A stretch of DNA of 64,000 nucleotides from Fluoribacter gormanii. Lineage in GTDB: Bacteria; Pseudomonadota; Gammaproteobacteria; Legionellales; Legionellaceae. This document shows positions 43,063-52,923 of the stretch, piece by piece. Positions within the stretch are counted from its first letter, which is position 1. Every line of letters begins with the position of its first letter. The stretch is from NCBI RefSeq assembly GCF_900156395.1, contig NZ_FTNL01000018.1, positions 1-64,000 of the forward strand, given 5' to 3'. A program made the translations under genes and the position numbers. The notes beneath the pieces were generated by a model, which made no database searches, was not told the DNA's origin, and worked only from the letters and a program-made list of their open reading frames with translations.

Positions 43063-43927
43063 CTTTATGATGTGCAATCGAAAGATCAGAAATTCCACGG
43101 ATAAACTCCGACATTTCAACCGGTTCTTGACCTATCTTTAATGAGCTACGGACAAAATTCGCTGCCTCTAATATACTGTCCAGATTGTATTTTTTTAGTT
43201 GAATCGAATGTAAGTAAGCAACAAAAAATTCTGTTTTCAAATTACCAATTCCTTTGCCCATACCCGCAAGCGATGCATCAATAAAGCGAACTCCGGTGCT
43301 CATGGCTGCCAGAGCATTAGCTTGAGCGAGACCAAGATTGTCATGGGCATGAAAACCAAATTGAAAAGGATAATTGTTAATATACTTCTCATAAATTTCT
43401 TTGGTACGTGTAGGGAGTAAACTGCCATTTGAATCAGCAAAATAAATGATATCAGGTTCATATTCGCTTATTTGTTTGATGGAATCATCAAGTTCATTTT
43501 CTTTGTAATATGAAATACACATTAAATTAACTGAAATCTCCATATTTGCTTTTTTTGCTATTTTTATTTTAGGTAAGGCAGATGCAAGTTCATTTTTAGC
43601 AATGCAGACTCTTAATAAATCAACGCCACATTCTTTTAGTTCCATGAGGTCAGTTTGAGTTAGGTTGTTTGGAAAAACCATGACCGCCATTTTTGCTTTT
43701 TGAATCAAGGAACGACAAAAAAGCAGATAATCTTTTGCGCACCATCCTGCTCTACCCACTTGGAGAGGGGATAGAGTGCCATTGCGATAGCCGATTTCAA
43801 TATACTCAATACCTGAATTATCAAGAGGACTAAGGATTCTTTCTAATTGAATATCTTCAAAATTAAAATTAGTTCTATGCCCTCCATCCCTCAATGAGGC
43901 GTCTAACAGTACTATAGGATCAAGCAT
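43052..43927 (-). CDS. DRE-TIM metallolyase/aldolase-like protein
   Basis: 291 residues from the ATG at 43927, preceded by AGGA at five bases; the frame opens at 44008. The N-terminal LLDASLRDGGHRTNF is the DRE-TIM signature (Asp-x-x-Leu-Arg-Asp-Gly), FADSNGSLLP and FGFHAHDNLGLAQANALAAM carry the metal-binding histidines, and SLAGMGKGIGNLKTE matches the aldolase branch near 4-hydroxy-2-oxovalerate aldolase. No matching dehydrogenase or pathway partner lies nearby. Position between dotA and dotB is unusual for its function and suggests insertion into the secretion region. Confidence 0.8.
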   Translation of the reverse strand: MLDPIVLLDASLRDGGHRTNFNFEDIQLERILSPLDNSGIEYIEIGYRNGTLSPLQVGRAGWCAKDYLLFCRSLIQKAKMAVMVFPNNLTQTDLMELKECGVDLLRVCIAKNELASALPKIKIAKKANMEISVNLMCISYYKENELDDSIKQISEYEPDIIYFADSNGSLLPTRTKEIYEKYINNYPFQFGFHAHDNLGLAQANALAAMSTGVRFIDASLAGMGKGIGNLKTEFFVAYLHSIQLKKYNLDSILEAANFVRSSLKIGQEPVEMSEFIRGISDLSIAHHKATK

Positions 43928-44274
43928 ATAATTCCTATGTGTTGGTAAAAAACCTTCTCTTAAAATTATAGCTAAAATAAAACTTGATGTATAAGTCAGT
44001 AAATTCAATTGTTCACGAACTCAATCATTTAGGCCTTTAATGGTGAAGGTCTCCCATTTTTAGCATTGTTTTTTATTGGTAGGGGCATGTCACTTACTGG
44101 TGCTCTCGAACCATGTTCGGATGACGTGTATTATTGGGGATCACGAAGATTATATATGAGGACGTATTATTCGGTATTAGAGTTCTTGTGAATACTTACA
44201 AGTACTACAAAAAAAATGTTCCAGATATTGGAGGTTACTGCAAAATCGAATCCTGAAAAAATTCTTCAGTGAGC

Positions 44275-45405
44275 TTATTGCTGGTATTCTTTAGCACCGG
44301 CAATAATTAATTTGTAAACTCGTTCGCTGATAATTCCTTGCTCGAATTTTGCTTTTGCATCCCAGGTCATAAGTTGTCCCTTTTGCCGTACCAGTTTACG
44401 CGTAGCAGAAGTTACATCGTTAGGGTCGCTTTCAAGTAAAATATCACGGACTTCTTCGTCAAATACTAGATATTCTCTTAATGCCACCCTTTTTTCGTCT
44501 ACGGTAGGGACAAGTTTTTGCCAAATACACAATCTAATTGTTTCCAGGATATCAATAGTTCTTCCTAACCGTTCTTCACCGGAAAATGAGGTTACAAGAC
44601 GACGCATGGTTTCGGCAACGCCTGATGTATGTAAGGTTGTATATACGGGGTGTCCAGTAAGTGCTGCTTCTAATGCGGCGCTAATTGTTTCCGCATCCCG
44701 ACACTCACCCACCATGATTAAGCGAGGTTTACGTCGTAATGCGTTTCTTACTCCATCTGCAAAGCTCGGCAAATGCCGAGGAATTTCTGATTGACTAACT
44801 ACCGCAGAAATAGTTTCGATTTCATCATAAACAAATTCTATTGGAGATTCATAGGTGAGTACTTTACGGTTTGAATCTTCTGTTTCGATCAAATCACGAA
44901 TTATAGAGGCTAATAAAGTTGATTTACCAGAACCGGTTGCTCCGGTAATAAATACAATGCCTTCTTGAGGCGCGATGGCTTGAAGTATATTATCTGGCAG
45001 ATTCATAGTTTCAAGCCTAGGAGGGGTTGTAGGGATAGTTCTTAACGTGATTTGGATTGCATCATGGCCTTCTACAAGACATGCTGTTCCATTGACCCGA
45101 TAGCGGTATCGAACACCCCGATTAGGGCGAAATTCATAGTGGGTATCGATATCCTTACCTGAAAGAAGCTGTGTTGTGGCGTTGGGGCCATATATGGCAT
45201 TAATTAAATCACCCAGTTCGGTATTGGATAAACGACGATTAGTAATTCGTAATAGTTTTCCATAAACCTCTGCATAAATAGGTTCGCCTGTTTGGATTGT
45301 TATGTCGGAAGCATTGAGACGTTCAGTGTGCTCCAACATTTTATCCATGAACAGCGGGGTAAAACGCGTTGGTTCATCAGGCATTAAATAAGAATTGTTA
45401 TTCAT
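44275..45405 (-). CDS. dotB: Dot/Icm ATPase DotB
   Basis: 376 residues. PilT/VirB11-type hexameric ATPase: Walker A FITGATGSGKSTLLASI (Lys161), the Asp box YESPIEFVYDE, Walker B PRLIMVGECRDAETI, His box TLHTSGVAETMRRL. A N-terminal PAS-like domain has DITIQTGEPIYAEVYGKLL. Powers effector export with DotO. Downstream of dotC by eight bases in dotD-dotC-dotB. Not a pilus retraction ATPase: no pilU/pilT neighbours and the dotC/dotD context is decisive. Confidence 0.95.
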   Translation of the reverse strand: MNNNSYLMPDEPTRFTPLFMDKMLEHTERLNASDITIQTGEPIYAEVYGKLLRITNRRLSNTELGDLINAIYGPNATTQLLSGKDIDTHYEFRPNRGVRYRYRVNGTACLVEGHDAIQITLRTIPTTPPRLETMNLPDNILQAIAPQEGIVFITGATGSGKSTLLASIIRDLIETEDSNRKVLTYESPIEFVYDEIETISAVVSQSEIPRHLPSFADGVRNALRRKPRLIMVGECRDAETISAALEAALTGHPVYTTLHTSGVAETMRRLVTSFSGEERLGRTIDILETIRLCIWQKLVPTVDEKRVALREYLVFDEEVRDILLESDPNDVTSATRKLVRQKGQLMTWDAKAKFEQGIISERVYKLIIAGAKEYQQ

Positions 45406-45413
45406 ACTTCGTA

Positions 45414-46343
45414 TCAGTGAATTCTATTGTTATCGTTAATCGGCGCAATGGTCGGCTGCCAGGATTTATCCGTTATTATAATTTTAGAACGACTTGCCAA
45501 TTTTTCCATGTTTTTGAATTGTTCTAAAGCATTTTCATCCTTAGAAACTGCGGCTCGCCATTGTTCACTGTTCACATTTAGAGCCGGTAAAGCAGTAATT
45601 CTTAATACGCGATCATCAATATGAATCTCTGAGGCATCACCTGTGATTCCCAAGTCTGTATGAGAGACGTAAGGAGGAGTTACCATATTCATTGCCAATA
45701 ATTTTCTATAAAGAATCATTCCGCTAAAGTCTTCTTTGATGCGAGCTATATTTTCTTCAAGAATCGTATTTGCTTGATCAATACCATTTTTCCAGCCTTT
45801 GGCTGTATAGATACACCATATTTTTTTCTCTACTTTGGTTTTAGGTAACAGTGTATAGTGAGGGTATTCTGGTTTGACATAATCGAGCCATAAATATTGT
45901 CGCCAAGTTGGAGGGGTGGTGACAAAATGTGCCTGTTTTGCAACTCTATAAGTACGGTCAGAAATGCGAATGGTTTGCGCATCAGCAAGATTGAGGGTAT
46001 TTCTACCTTCCAAGAGCACTGGAGGTAAGATATTGTGTTCCAGAATCAAGGAATTAAAATCATAAATAGCATCAAGTCTGCGTGATTGCTTTATCAAATG
46101 TTCATCAATAACTTTTGCTCGCCAGGCTAAACCTGCTTGCGCGCCGAGGCTTAAAGCAGTTTCTTTCAAAGCCATTTGGCGAATCTTACCGTTTTGCTTT
46201 TTATTCCTTTGCTTTACATTCACATTGGCCATAGCTTGTAGCCCTTCTAATGAGCCGGTATCACCCATATTTTTCGAGGAGTGGCATGCAAGCAACAAAG
46301 CAGATAATACAATAACTATTAAGCTAGGAATAAATTTTGGCAT
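45414..46343 (-). CDS. dotC: Dot/Icm outer-membrane lipoprotein DotC
   Basis: 309 residues from the ATG at 46343, inside the end of dotD; the frame opens at 46379. Lipoprotein signal MPKFIPSLIVIVLSALLLAC with the lipidated Cys20. Conserved segments: TALSLGAQAGLAWRAKVIDE, PPVLLEGRNTLNLADAQTIR and TPPTWRQYLWLDYVKP. DotC and DotD place DotH in the outer membrane as part of the core complex. Confidence 0.95.
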   Translation of the reverse strand: MPKFIPSLIVIVLSALLLACHSSKNMGDTGSLEGLQAMANVNVKQRNKKQNGKIRQMALKETALSLGAQAGLAWRAKVIDEHLIKQSRRLDAIYDFNSLILEHNILPPVLLEGRNTLNLADAQTIRISDRTYRVAKQAHFVTTPPTWRQYLWLDYVKPEYPHYTLLPKTKVEKKIWCIYTAKGWKNGIDQANTILEENIARIKEDFSGMILYRKLLAMNMVTPPYVSHTDLGITGDASEIHIDDRVLRITALPALNVNSEQWRAAVSKDENALEQFKNMEKLASRSKIIITDKSWQPTIAPINDNNRIH

Positions 46344-46815
46344 ATCGTAATTCAACAACCTGACTGTTAGGATAAACATGAATATCAGCTTTTCTACCTG
46401 CTTGATAATCTATATCACGCAGGATTTCAGCTAAACTTTGATCTTTAATATTAAGACTGATTAAAACTGGAATTGAAGGGGCTTTTCCTAAAACACGTAA
46501 CCTGAAATGGGCTGATTTGGCAATACGGGCAGTTAACTCTTCAATGGGTCCTGACCAATCCACACTTGCTCTAGCTTGTAAGTTATATGCATTAGGTATC
46601 GTCAGCGTGTTGTCTTTATGTGCTGGTAGAATTACTTTTTCGACGCGCGCCATTTCATGCATGGAATCGCTTACAGATACAGCTGCTTCTGCTAATTTAA
46701 TTGTAGCATCATCGCTAGGATTGTTTACAGGTGGTTTTTTAAAGAGTACTCCACCATGTTTACAACCCACAAGTAGGACTGAGGCAATAAATAGCATGAG
46801 AAGCTTATTGTTCAT
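46324..46815 (-). CDS. dotD: Dot/Icm outer-membrane lipoprotein DotD
   Basis: 163 residues. Lipoprotein signal MNNKLLMLFIASVLLVGC with Cys18. The C-terminal domain (SVDWSGPIEELTARIAKSAH, ISLNIKDQSLAEILRDIDYQ) has the N0-like secretin fold known for DotD. First gene of dotDCB; overlaps dotC by 20 bases. Confidence 0.95.
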   Translation of the reverse strand: MNNKLLMLFIASVLLVGCKHGGVLFKKPPVNNPSDDATIKLAEAAVSVSDSMHEMARVEKVILPAHKDNTLTIPNAYNLQARASVDWSGPIEELTARIAKSAHFRLRVLGKAPSIPVLISLNIKDQSLAEILRDIDYQAGRKADIHVYPNSQVVELRYAKIYS

Positions 46816-46938
46816 TCAATCTTCTTTAATGTCTGGAAATATTCGTTTGATTGAAACAGGAGCTAGGCTGCTTGTCAAGCCTATATATGAGGAATTGTAT
46901 GAATTTAAATGGAAATAATTTTGCAAAATTCTTGCTAG

Positions 46939-47012
46939 TAGCTTAGATGCAGCGAAGCAAAAACCGGTCTTTTATAGAGAACCTTCAGGTTTCATTTCGC
47001 TGCACAGAGATG
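46939..47012. repeat. Palindromic intergenic repeat (REP-like), copy 7
   Basis: TAGCTTAGATGCAGCGAAGC at the left and TTTCATTTCGCTGCACAGAG at the right are complementary over GCAGCGAA. Between dotD and rsmD, upstream of dotD. Confidence 0.7.
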
Positions 47013-47025
47013 GCAAATATGAAGA

Positions 47026-47574
47026 TTAATTTAATTTTTCAAATAAAGCATATACAACTTGTCCCGCTTGTTTCAGTTTTATTTGACGCCACTGTGTTTC
47101 ATCCAAGTTGATAACAGTAGGAGACTCTAAATAAACAAGACCTCCGCGTTTAAGAATCTTGCTTTGTGTTATATCTGAAATACATTGAGGGAGATAATTT
47201 TGCGCAAAAGGGGGATCCAGGAAAATGATATCAAACTCTTCCTGCTTGTGCTGAAGATAGTGCAGTGTATCTGTTTGCATTAATTTGAGTTTTGGACTGT
47301 TAAACTCAGTGATTATTTTCTGTAAATTGATAAACGCTTTGGGAGATTGCTCAAGAAAAACAACTCGCGCCGCTCCTCTCGAAAATGCTTCCAAACCCAA
47401 GGCACCGCTGCCTGCAAACGCATCCAGGCAGCGCGCATCTCTGATGTCATGCATGAGCCAATTAAATAAAGTCTCGCGCACCCGATCTGGGGTGGGGCGT
47501 AGCCCCTCTACATCTGGGAAATGTAATTTTTTTCCTCGATATAACCCACCTATAATGCGAATAACCTGTTTCAC
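47026..47574 (-). CDS. rsmD: 16S rRNA (guanine-966-N2)-methyltransferase RsmD
   Basis: 182 residues. SAM-binding motif LDAFAGSGALGLEAFSRGA and catalytic FDIIFLDPPFAQNY; N-terminal RIIGGLYRGKKLHFPD and RPTPDRVRETLFNWL are family hallmarks. Methylates G966 of 16S rRNA. Overlaps the preceding M16 gene by four bases. The link with M16 peptidases and ftsY on the other strand is common in gammaproteobacteria. Confidence 0.95.
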   Translation of the reverse strand: MKQVIRIIGGLYRGKKLHFPDVEGLRPTPDRVRETLFNWLMHDIRDARCLDAFAGSGALGLEAFSRGAARVVFLEQSPKAFINLQKIITEFNSPKLKLMQTDTLHYLQHKQEEFDIIFLDPPFAQNYLPQCISDITQSKILKRGGLVYLESPTVINLDETQWRQIKLKQAGQVVYALFEKLN

Positions 47575-48875
47575 GATTTACCTACCGTAAGCAGTAATAA
47601 TTTATCGGGATTAACTTGTTGCTGGAATGCTTGTCTTACTTGCTCACTGGTTACCGCATTAATGCGAGCAGTATAAGTGTCGAGAAAGTTTTCTGGTAAA
47701 TGATAAAAAGTCATCCGCAATAAAATATTTGCAATACTGCGATTGCCTGATAAAGAAAGAGGGAAACTTCCAGTAAGGTATTGTTTTGCAGCATTCAATT
47801 CTTCATCTGTTGGACCCTTATTAATGTAAGTTCGCAAAACATCTTGAATGATATCTAATGCGTTTTTGGTTTGTTTATTCTTCGTCGATAGACTGATGAG
47901 AAAAGGGCCTTTTCCTGACATAGGAACAAATTGACTATCTATTCCGTAAGTCAAGCCTCGTTTTTCTCTAACCTCTATAGCGAGCCGGGATACTAGCGCA
48001 CCACCACCTAAAATATAATTGCCTACAATGAGAGGGAAATAGTTTGGAACATGATGATCAATACCAATCTGACCAAGCCGTATCACAGTTTGGGAGGAGG
48101 GAAAAGGAATATTTATTGTCTCTGCCTGAGTTAATTGGGCGGCTTGGGGAATGGGGGGAGCTGAATGTCCTTCGGGAAGTTCCCGCGTCAGTTGATTGGC
48201 AAGTTGATGTGCCGTTTCACTATTAATTGCCCCTACCATAACTAGAATAGCGTTTTTTGCGACATAATAACGTTTGTTAAATTCAATAATTTGGCTCCTA
48301 TTGATGGCATTAACCGTTTTGGCTGTGCCATTGACGGGATGCGCATAGGGGTGTTGCTGATATAAAGCTTGGAAAAAATGCAGGTTGGCTACTTCTTCAG
48401 GTGATTCTTGACGCTGTTCAATAGCCATCAACAGTTGTTTTTTTTCTCTTGCAAACGCCTGTTCTGGAAAATCGGGGTGATTAATGATTTGAGCAAAGGT
48501 GTTCACTGCTTTGGGCAATGCTTTTGGGTCAACTAGAGTTCTCAGATTAAATATCACCATATCTCTGTTGATCTCGGCCCCATATTGAGCCCCCACATCT
48601 GCCAGTGACTCAGCTATTTTGTTTGCATCTTGACCTGCATTGCCTTGGTTCATTACACGGCTTGTTAAGGCGCTTAATCCAAATTGGTTTTCATCATACG
48701 CTGACCCAGCCGCAAACGCTAAACTGATATCAAGCATGGGCACTTCCATGGCAGAGTAAAAAACAACCTGAACGCCATTTTTAGTAAGCCATTTTTCTGT
48801 TTTGAACGTATTTGCTGCTGTTGTATGCGGCAGTGCAATCAGCAATGCCGCAATACAGGCGCTAAAAATTCTCAT
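47571..48875 (-). CDS. M16 peptidase-like protein without zinc motif
   Basis: 434 residues with a signal peptide (MRIFSACIAALLIALPHTTA). The fold is that of M16 peptidases (GLSALTSRVMNQGNAG, REKRGLTYGIDSQFVP), but HxxEH is missing at the expected place, so it should be the non-catalytic half of a heterodimer. Forms an ATGA overlap with the upstream M16 gene, which keeps the metal site. Periplasmic; substrates unknown. Confidence 0.9.
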   Translation of the reverse strand: MRIFSACIAALLIALPHTTAANTFKTEKWLTKNGVQVVFYSAMEVPMLDISLAFAAGSAYDENQFGLSALTSRVMNQGNAGQDANKIAESLADVGAQYGAEINRDMVIFNLRTLVDPKALPKAVNTFAQIINHPDFPEQAFAREKKQLLMAIEQRQESPEEVANLHFFQALYQQHPYAHPVNGTAKTVNAINRSQIIEFNKRYYVAKNAILVMVGAINSETAHQLANQLTRELPEGHSAPPIPQAAQLTQAETINIPFPSSQTVIRLGQIGIDHHVPNYFPLIVGNYILGGGALVSRLAIEVREKRGLTYGIDSQFVPMSGKGPFLISLSTKNKQTKNALDIIQDVLRTYINKGPTDEELNAAKQYLTGSFPLSLSGNRSIANILLRMTFYHLPENFLDTYTARINAVTSEQVRQAFQQQVNPDKLLLLTVGKS

Positions 48876-50194
48876 GCTGTCACCTTTTGTGTTTGAGGTT
48901 CTAATATTGCCGTTGTCATGTTCTTTTCTTGAAAATAACGTTGGGCGGTTTGTTGTACTTGTTGTGGCGTAATCGCATTGATCGCTTTGGTATACTCATC
49001 TGCTTTTTGCCAGCCGATCCCAATAGTTTGTAAAAGACCCAATTCTGAAGCTTGTCCGAAAATTGAATCCTTTTCAAAAGTTTTTTGCGCAATAATTTGA
49101 TTTTTAATTCGTTGCAATTCTATCTCGCTAACTGGATGGTTTTTCAAATCATCTAATTCGCTAAGAAGTCCATCTTGCAAATCATTTAGGGTATGGTTTT
49201 GGCTGGGCGAGCCATATATGATAAATTGTGTTTGATATCTTGTATATGGGTTATAATAGGTATCTGCACCTGTGGCAATGTGTTTGCCGCGAATCAGATT
49301 TTTAGAAAAACGAGCGCTTTCACCTGCATCCAAAATTCCCGCAATAATTTCCAACGCATAAGGCTCGTACGATTCTTTTGTCGTGCTTACACTAGGAGCT
49401 GAATAACCTATCATCAACAAAGGTAATTTTGCCGGGGCTTGAATCCGAACAATCTTTTGACCCAACGAAGGAGGTTCTTTTTGCAGTCTCCGCTCAGGAA
49501 TTGGATATTTTGGTAAGTCGCCAAAGTATTTTTCTGCCAAAATACGAACCTTTTCGGAATTAACATCGCCTACTACAACTAACGTTGCATTATTCGGGGC
49601 ATAATATTTTTTATACCATTCTTGAAGATCTTCAACCTTCATATTTTTTAAATCACTCATCCAACCAATCACTGGATGATGATAAGGAGCGTTTAGATGA
49701 GCAGTTGCCAGAAAACGTTCAAAGGCAAGTGCTTGAGGATTATCATCCGTACGAAGACGCCGTTCTTCCTGGATTACTTTAATTTCTTTAGCAAATTCAT
49801 TGGAATCAAAAAGTAAATGATGCATTCGATCTGCTTCTAACTCGAAACTACTGGCAAGTTTTGAAGCATCTGTTTTTTCAAAAAAAGCAGTGTAATCATT
49901 ATTGGTAAATGCATTCGCTTGGCCACCAATTGATGCTATAGTTTTAGAGAAGACGCCTAAAGGAAATTTTTTAGTACCTTTAAACATCATATGTTCCATC
50001 GCATGAGATACACCTGTGATTCCACCTGGTTCATCAGCGGATCCTACGTTATACCAAATCATGGATACGGCGATAGGCGCTCGGTGGTCTTCTTTAACCA
50101 ATATTTTTAAACCATTATTCAAGGTAAACTCTTGAACTTGGCTAAAGCTCTGGCAAGATAGTAACATAAATAGAGAAAAGAGTATTTTGCGCAC
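48872..50194 (-). CDS. M16-family zinc metallopeptidase, catalytic partner
   Basis: 440 residues, signal peptide (MRKILFSLFMLLSCQSFS). The inverted zinc motif HAMEH (His64, Glu67, His68 in GVSHAMEHMMFKGT) and the downstream Glu in FELEADRMHHLLF complete the M16 active site. Together with the next gene it resembles the processing-peptidase-like pairs encoded near ftsY. Divergent from ftsY, with 61 bases between them. Confidence 0.93.
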   Translation of the reverse strand: MRKILFSLFMLLSCQSFSQVQEFTLNNGLKILVKEDHRAPIAVSMIWYNVGSADEPGGITGVSHAMEHMMFKGTKKFPLGVFSKTIASIGGQANAFTNNDYTAFFEKTDASKLASSFELEADRMHHLLFDSNEFAKEIKVIQEERRLRTDDNPQALAFERFLATAHLNAPYHHPVIGWMSDLKNMKVEDLQEWYKKYYAPNNATLVVVGDVNSEKVRILAEKYFGDLPKYPIPERRLQKEPPSLGQKIVRIQAPAKLPLLMIGYSAPSVSTTKESYEPYALEIIAGILDAGESARFSKNLIRGKHIATGADTYYNPYTRYQTQFIIYGSPSQNHTLNDLQDGLLSELDDLKNHPVSEIELQRIKNQIIAQKTFEKDSIFGQASELGLLQTIGIGWQKADEYTKAINAITPQQVQQTAQRYFQEKNMTTAILEPQTQKVTA

Positions 50195-50255
50195 AACTTA
50201 ACCTCAAAGTGAAAAAGATGATAGAATTCCATATTTTACAGGATTTGTACAGTAA

Positions 50256-51308
50256 ATGATTAAATGGTTTAAAAAAAGTCATAATTCGACTCCTGCAGTG
50301 TCCGAGCGCTCGCAGGGTGAAACTGATTCGTTGCGTCAAACTCCTATAGAGGTAACGGAGCAGGTGCAAGAGCCGATAAAGGAAGGGATTTTTGCACGTT
50401 TCAGGAAAGGATTAAGTAAAACCCGTCACCAGCTTGGCGACGGGATTGGCCGACTTTTGTTAGGTAAAAAGGAAATTAGCCAAGACTTATTGGATGAGTT
50501 GGAAACTCTTTTAGTCAGTGCTGATTTAGGTGTGGAGACAACACAAGCTGTTTTAACTCAGTTAACCGATAGCTTGGCTCGGAAACAATTATCTGATGGT
50601 AATGCCGTTTATGAGTCACTGAAGTCCCATTTGCAATCCATTTTAAATCAAAACAATCAGCCCTTAACTACAGAAACTGCAGATCATTCTCCTTTTGTTA
50701 TCTTAATGGTCGGTGTGAATGGCGCAGGTAAAACAACTACCATCGGGAAACTGGCCAAGCAATTTCAGCAGCAAGGCAAAAAAGTTATGCTGGCTGCGGG
50801 AGATACTTTTAGAGCCGCTGCAGTGGAGCAATTGCATGTTTGGGGGGAGCGAAATGATATTCCCGTGATTGCCCAACATACAGGAGCAGATAGTGCTTCG
50901 GTGATTTTCGATGCTCTGCAAGCGGCAAAAGCACGTAAAATAGATGTCTTAATCGCGGATACGGCGGGTAGGTTGCATACGCAAGGGAATTTAATGGACG
51001 AATTGAAAAAGGTAAAGCGTGTATTGCAGAAACTATGTCCCGAAGCTCCTCATGAAACAATGTTGGTATTGGACGCAAGCATAGGACAGAATGCTTTAGT
51101 TCAAGCACGACAATTTAATGAAGCGATTGGATTGACCGGAATTACCATGACGAAGTTAGATGGCACGGCTAAAGGTGGAATTTTGTTTGCTATTGCTAAT
51201 GAACTAGGAATACCCTTTCGTTACATAGGGATTGGTGAAGGGATAGAGGATTTACGACCCTTTGATGCAGCGCAATTTGTTGGTGCACTATTTAATGATC
51301 ACATTTGA
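50256..51308 (+). CDS. ftsY: Signal recognition particle receptor FtsY
   Basis: 350 residues. A short acidic/polar N-terminal A region (residues 1-50) precedes the NG domain: P-loop VGVNGAGKTTTIGKLAK, DTFRAAAVEQL, DTAGRLHTQG and TKLDGTAKGGI. Docks ribosome-SRP complexes at the inner membrane for co-translational insertion. Overlaps ftsE by 14 bases, as in the classic ftsY-ftsE-ftsX-rpoH cluster. Confidence 0.96.
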   Translation: MIKWFKKSHNSTPAVSERSQGETDSLRQTPIEVTEQVQEPIKEGIFARFRKGLSKTRHQLGDGIGRLLLGKKEISQDLLDELETLLVSADLGVETTQAVLTQLTDSLARKQLSDGNAVYESLKSHLQSILNQNNQPLTTETADHSPFVILMVGVNGAGKTTTIGKLAKQFQQQGKKVMLAAGDTFRAAAVEQLHVWGERNDIPVIAQHTGADSASVIFDALQAAKARKIDVLIADTAGRLHTQGNLMDELKKVKRVLQKLCPEAPHETMLVLDASIGQNALVQARQFNEAIGLTGITMTKLDGTAKGGILFAIANELGIPFRYIGIGEGIEDLRPFDAAQFVGALFNDHI

Positions 51309-51945
51309 CCAAGTGACTAAACGTTATCCAGGTGGATTTGAAGCGTTAAGCCAGGTAAATTTTTCTTTGCAAAAAGGCGAGATGGCTTTTCTTACCGGGC
51401 ATTCGGGGGCGGGAAAAAGTACGTTACTTAAATTGATAGCTCTTTTAGAGTGGCCTACTTCTGGTCAACTAACTGTGAATGGTTTGCGTTTGAACCAGTT
51501 AAAAAAACGCGATGTTGCTGCACATCGCAGTCAATTGGGTATAACCTTCCAATCACCCTATTTACTTAATGATCGCACCGTATTTGATAATGTTGCTTTG
51601 CCTTTGCAAATTCAAGGCATGGCGTATCCCATGATTGCCAAAAGAGTACATGCAGCTTTGGATATGGTGGGGCTATTAAGCAAAGAAAAAATGCTTCCTA
51701 TTCATTTATCCGGTGGTGAACAGCAACGCGTGGGAATTGCGCGTGCTGTAGTTCATAAGCCTGCCTTGTTATTGGCTGATGAGCCTACCGGAAATCTTGA
51801 TCCCAAACTGTCAGCAGAAATCATGACTATTTTTGAGCAATTTAACCAAGTGGGTGTTAGCATACTCATTGCCACACATGATTTGCCATTGATTGCAGGA
51901 ATGAAGCATCGTATTGTCATGCTTAAAGGAGGACGAATGTGTTAA
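51295..51945 (+). CDS. ftsE: Cell division ABC transporter ATP-binding protein FtsE
   Basis: 216 residues from the ATG at 51295; 11 upstream codons in the same frame lie inside ftsY. Walker A TGHSGAGKSTLLKLIA, ABC signature LSGGEQQRVGIARAV, Walker B LLLADEPTGNLDP and the switch His in ATHD. Forms a complex with FtsX that activates septal amidases through EnvC-type proteins, which would connect it with the AmiB encoded in this window. Confidence 0.96.
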   Translation: MITFDQVTKRYPGGFEALSQVNFSLQKGEMAFLTGHSGAGKSTLLKLIALLEWPTSGQLTVNGLRLNQLKKRDVAAHRSQLGITFQSPYLLNDRTVFDNVALPLQIQGMAYPMIAKRVHAALDMVGLLSKEKMLPIHLSGGEQQRVGIARAVVHKPALLLADEPTGNLDPKLSAEIMTIFEQFNQVGVSILIATHDLPLIAGMKHRIVMLKGGRMC

Positions 51946-52868
51946 AACGAGCCCAAGCAATCCTCGCTTATCACCTGCAAGCTGCGATTCTCAGTTTAAA
52001 TTCATTATGCCGCAAACCCTTGGCTACCATGATGACCTCTCTTGTGATTGCTATTGCTTTAGCTTTACCGGCTCTTTTTTGGGTTTTTTCTGACAATCTA
52101 TCCAGATTAACCGCAAGTTGGCAGCGCGGAGGGCATATTTCGCTTTATTTAACGCCCGGATTATCAGAAGCAGAACAGCAATCGGTATTGCAAAAAGTCC
52201 GTGGAACAGATGGCGTGGCCCAAGTTTCCTTAAAAACTTCTGCAGAGGGTTTGTCTGAGTTAATTCAGCAAGAGGGAATGCAGGATATTATGCGTTATCT
52301 TCCTGAAAATCCTTTACCTGCCGTTGTGGATGTTGTCCCTGCTTTGATTATCGACTCGCCCGCAAAATTAGATTTATTAGCACGGCAATTACAAACCATA
52401 GCGCAAGTAGAAAATGCAAAGGTTGATATGGAGTGGATTAGTCGTTTGCATGCACTTTTAGGTTTTGCAGCGAAGTTTGCAGATGCATTATTGGCCTTAC
52501 TCGCAATGGCGGTCATTATGATTGTGGGTACTACACTCCGCTTGGCCCTCCATAATCGACAAGAAGAAATCCAGGTTTTGAAGTTAATTGGAGCAAAAGA
52601 TCCGTTTATTCTCAGGCCTTTTTTATATTCAGGGGTTTGGTATGGCGCCTTAGGCGCTGTTTTTGCCGTCTTTATGGTTAATATCTTTATTTTTAGCCTA
52701 GGAGCCGCGGTAAATCAGTTGGCCGTTGCTTATCAAATGCACTATCCGTTAACTGGACTATCAATGCGACAGATCTTGCTACTTGTTTTATTTGCAATTA
52801 TACTAGGATGGATGGGGGCGCGTTTATCTGTAAAACGGCAATTGGCTTCCATTGAACCTCAATTATGA
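51939..52868 (+). CDS. ftsX: Cell division protein FtsX
   Basis: 309 residues with a GTG start; AAAGGAGGA lies about six bases before it and the start overlaps the ftsE stop by seven bases. Four membrane segments, one near residue 30 and three near the C-terminus, with an external loop between the first two ([20 protein letters not shown]). Transmembrane partner of FtsE. Confidence 0.95.
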   Translation: MLKRAQAILAYHLQAAILSLNSLCRKPLATMMTSLVIAIALALPALFWVFSDNLSRLTASWQRGGHISLYLTPGLSEAEQQSVLQKVRGTDGVAQVSLKTSAEGLSELIQQEGMQDIMRYLPENPLPAVVDVVPALIIDSPAKLDLLARQLQTIAQVENAKVDMEWISRLHALLGFAAKFADALLALLAMAVIMIVGTTLRLALHNRQEEIQVLKLIGAKDPFILRPFLYSGVWYGALGAVFAVFMVNIFIFSLGAAVNQLAVAYQMHYPLTGLSMRQILLLVLFAIILGWMGARLSVKRQLASIEPQL

Positions 52869-52923
52869 GTTGTTCTTTCATTTTATATCTTGTTTTTACA
52901 GAGAAATTTTTAAAGGAAGAAGC

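Noticed and set aside
43052-44008. Aldolase-like gene starting at 44008
   Set aside because: The 27 extra N-terminal residues do not fit the family; the ATG at 43927 has AGGA at good spacing and places the DRE-TIM signature near the N-terminus.
44275-45405. DotB as a PilT pilus-retraction ATPase
   Set aside because: Fold is shared, but the dotD-dotC-dotB order and the nearby dotA/icm genes settle the call.
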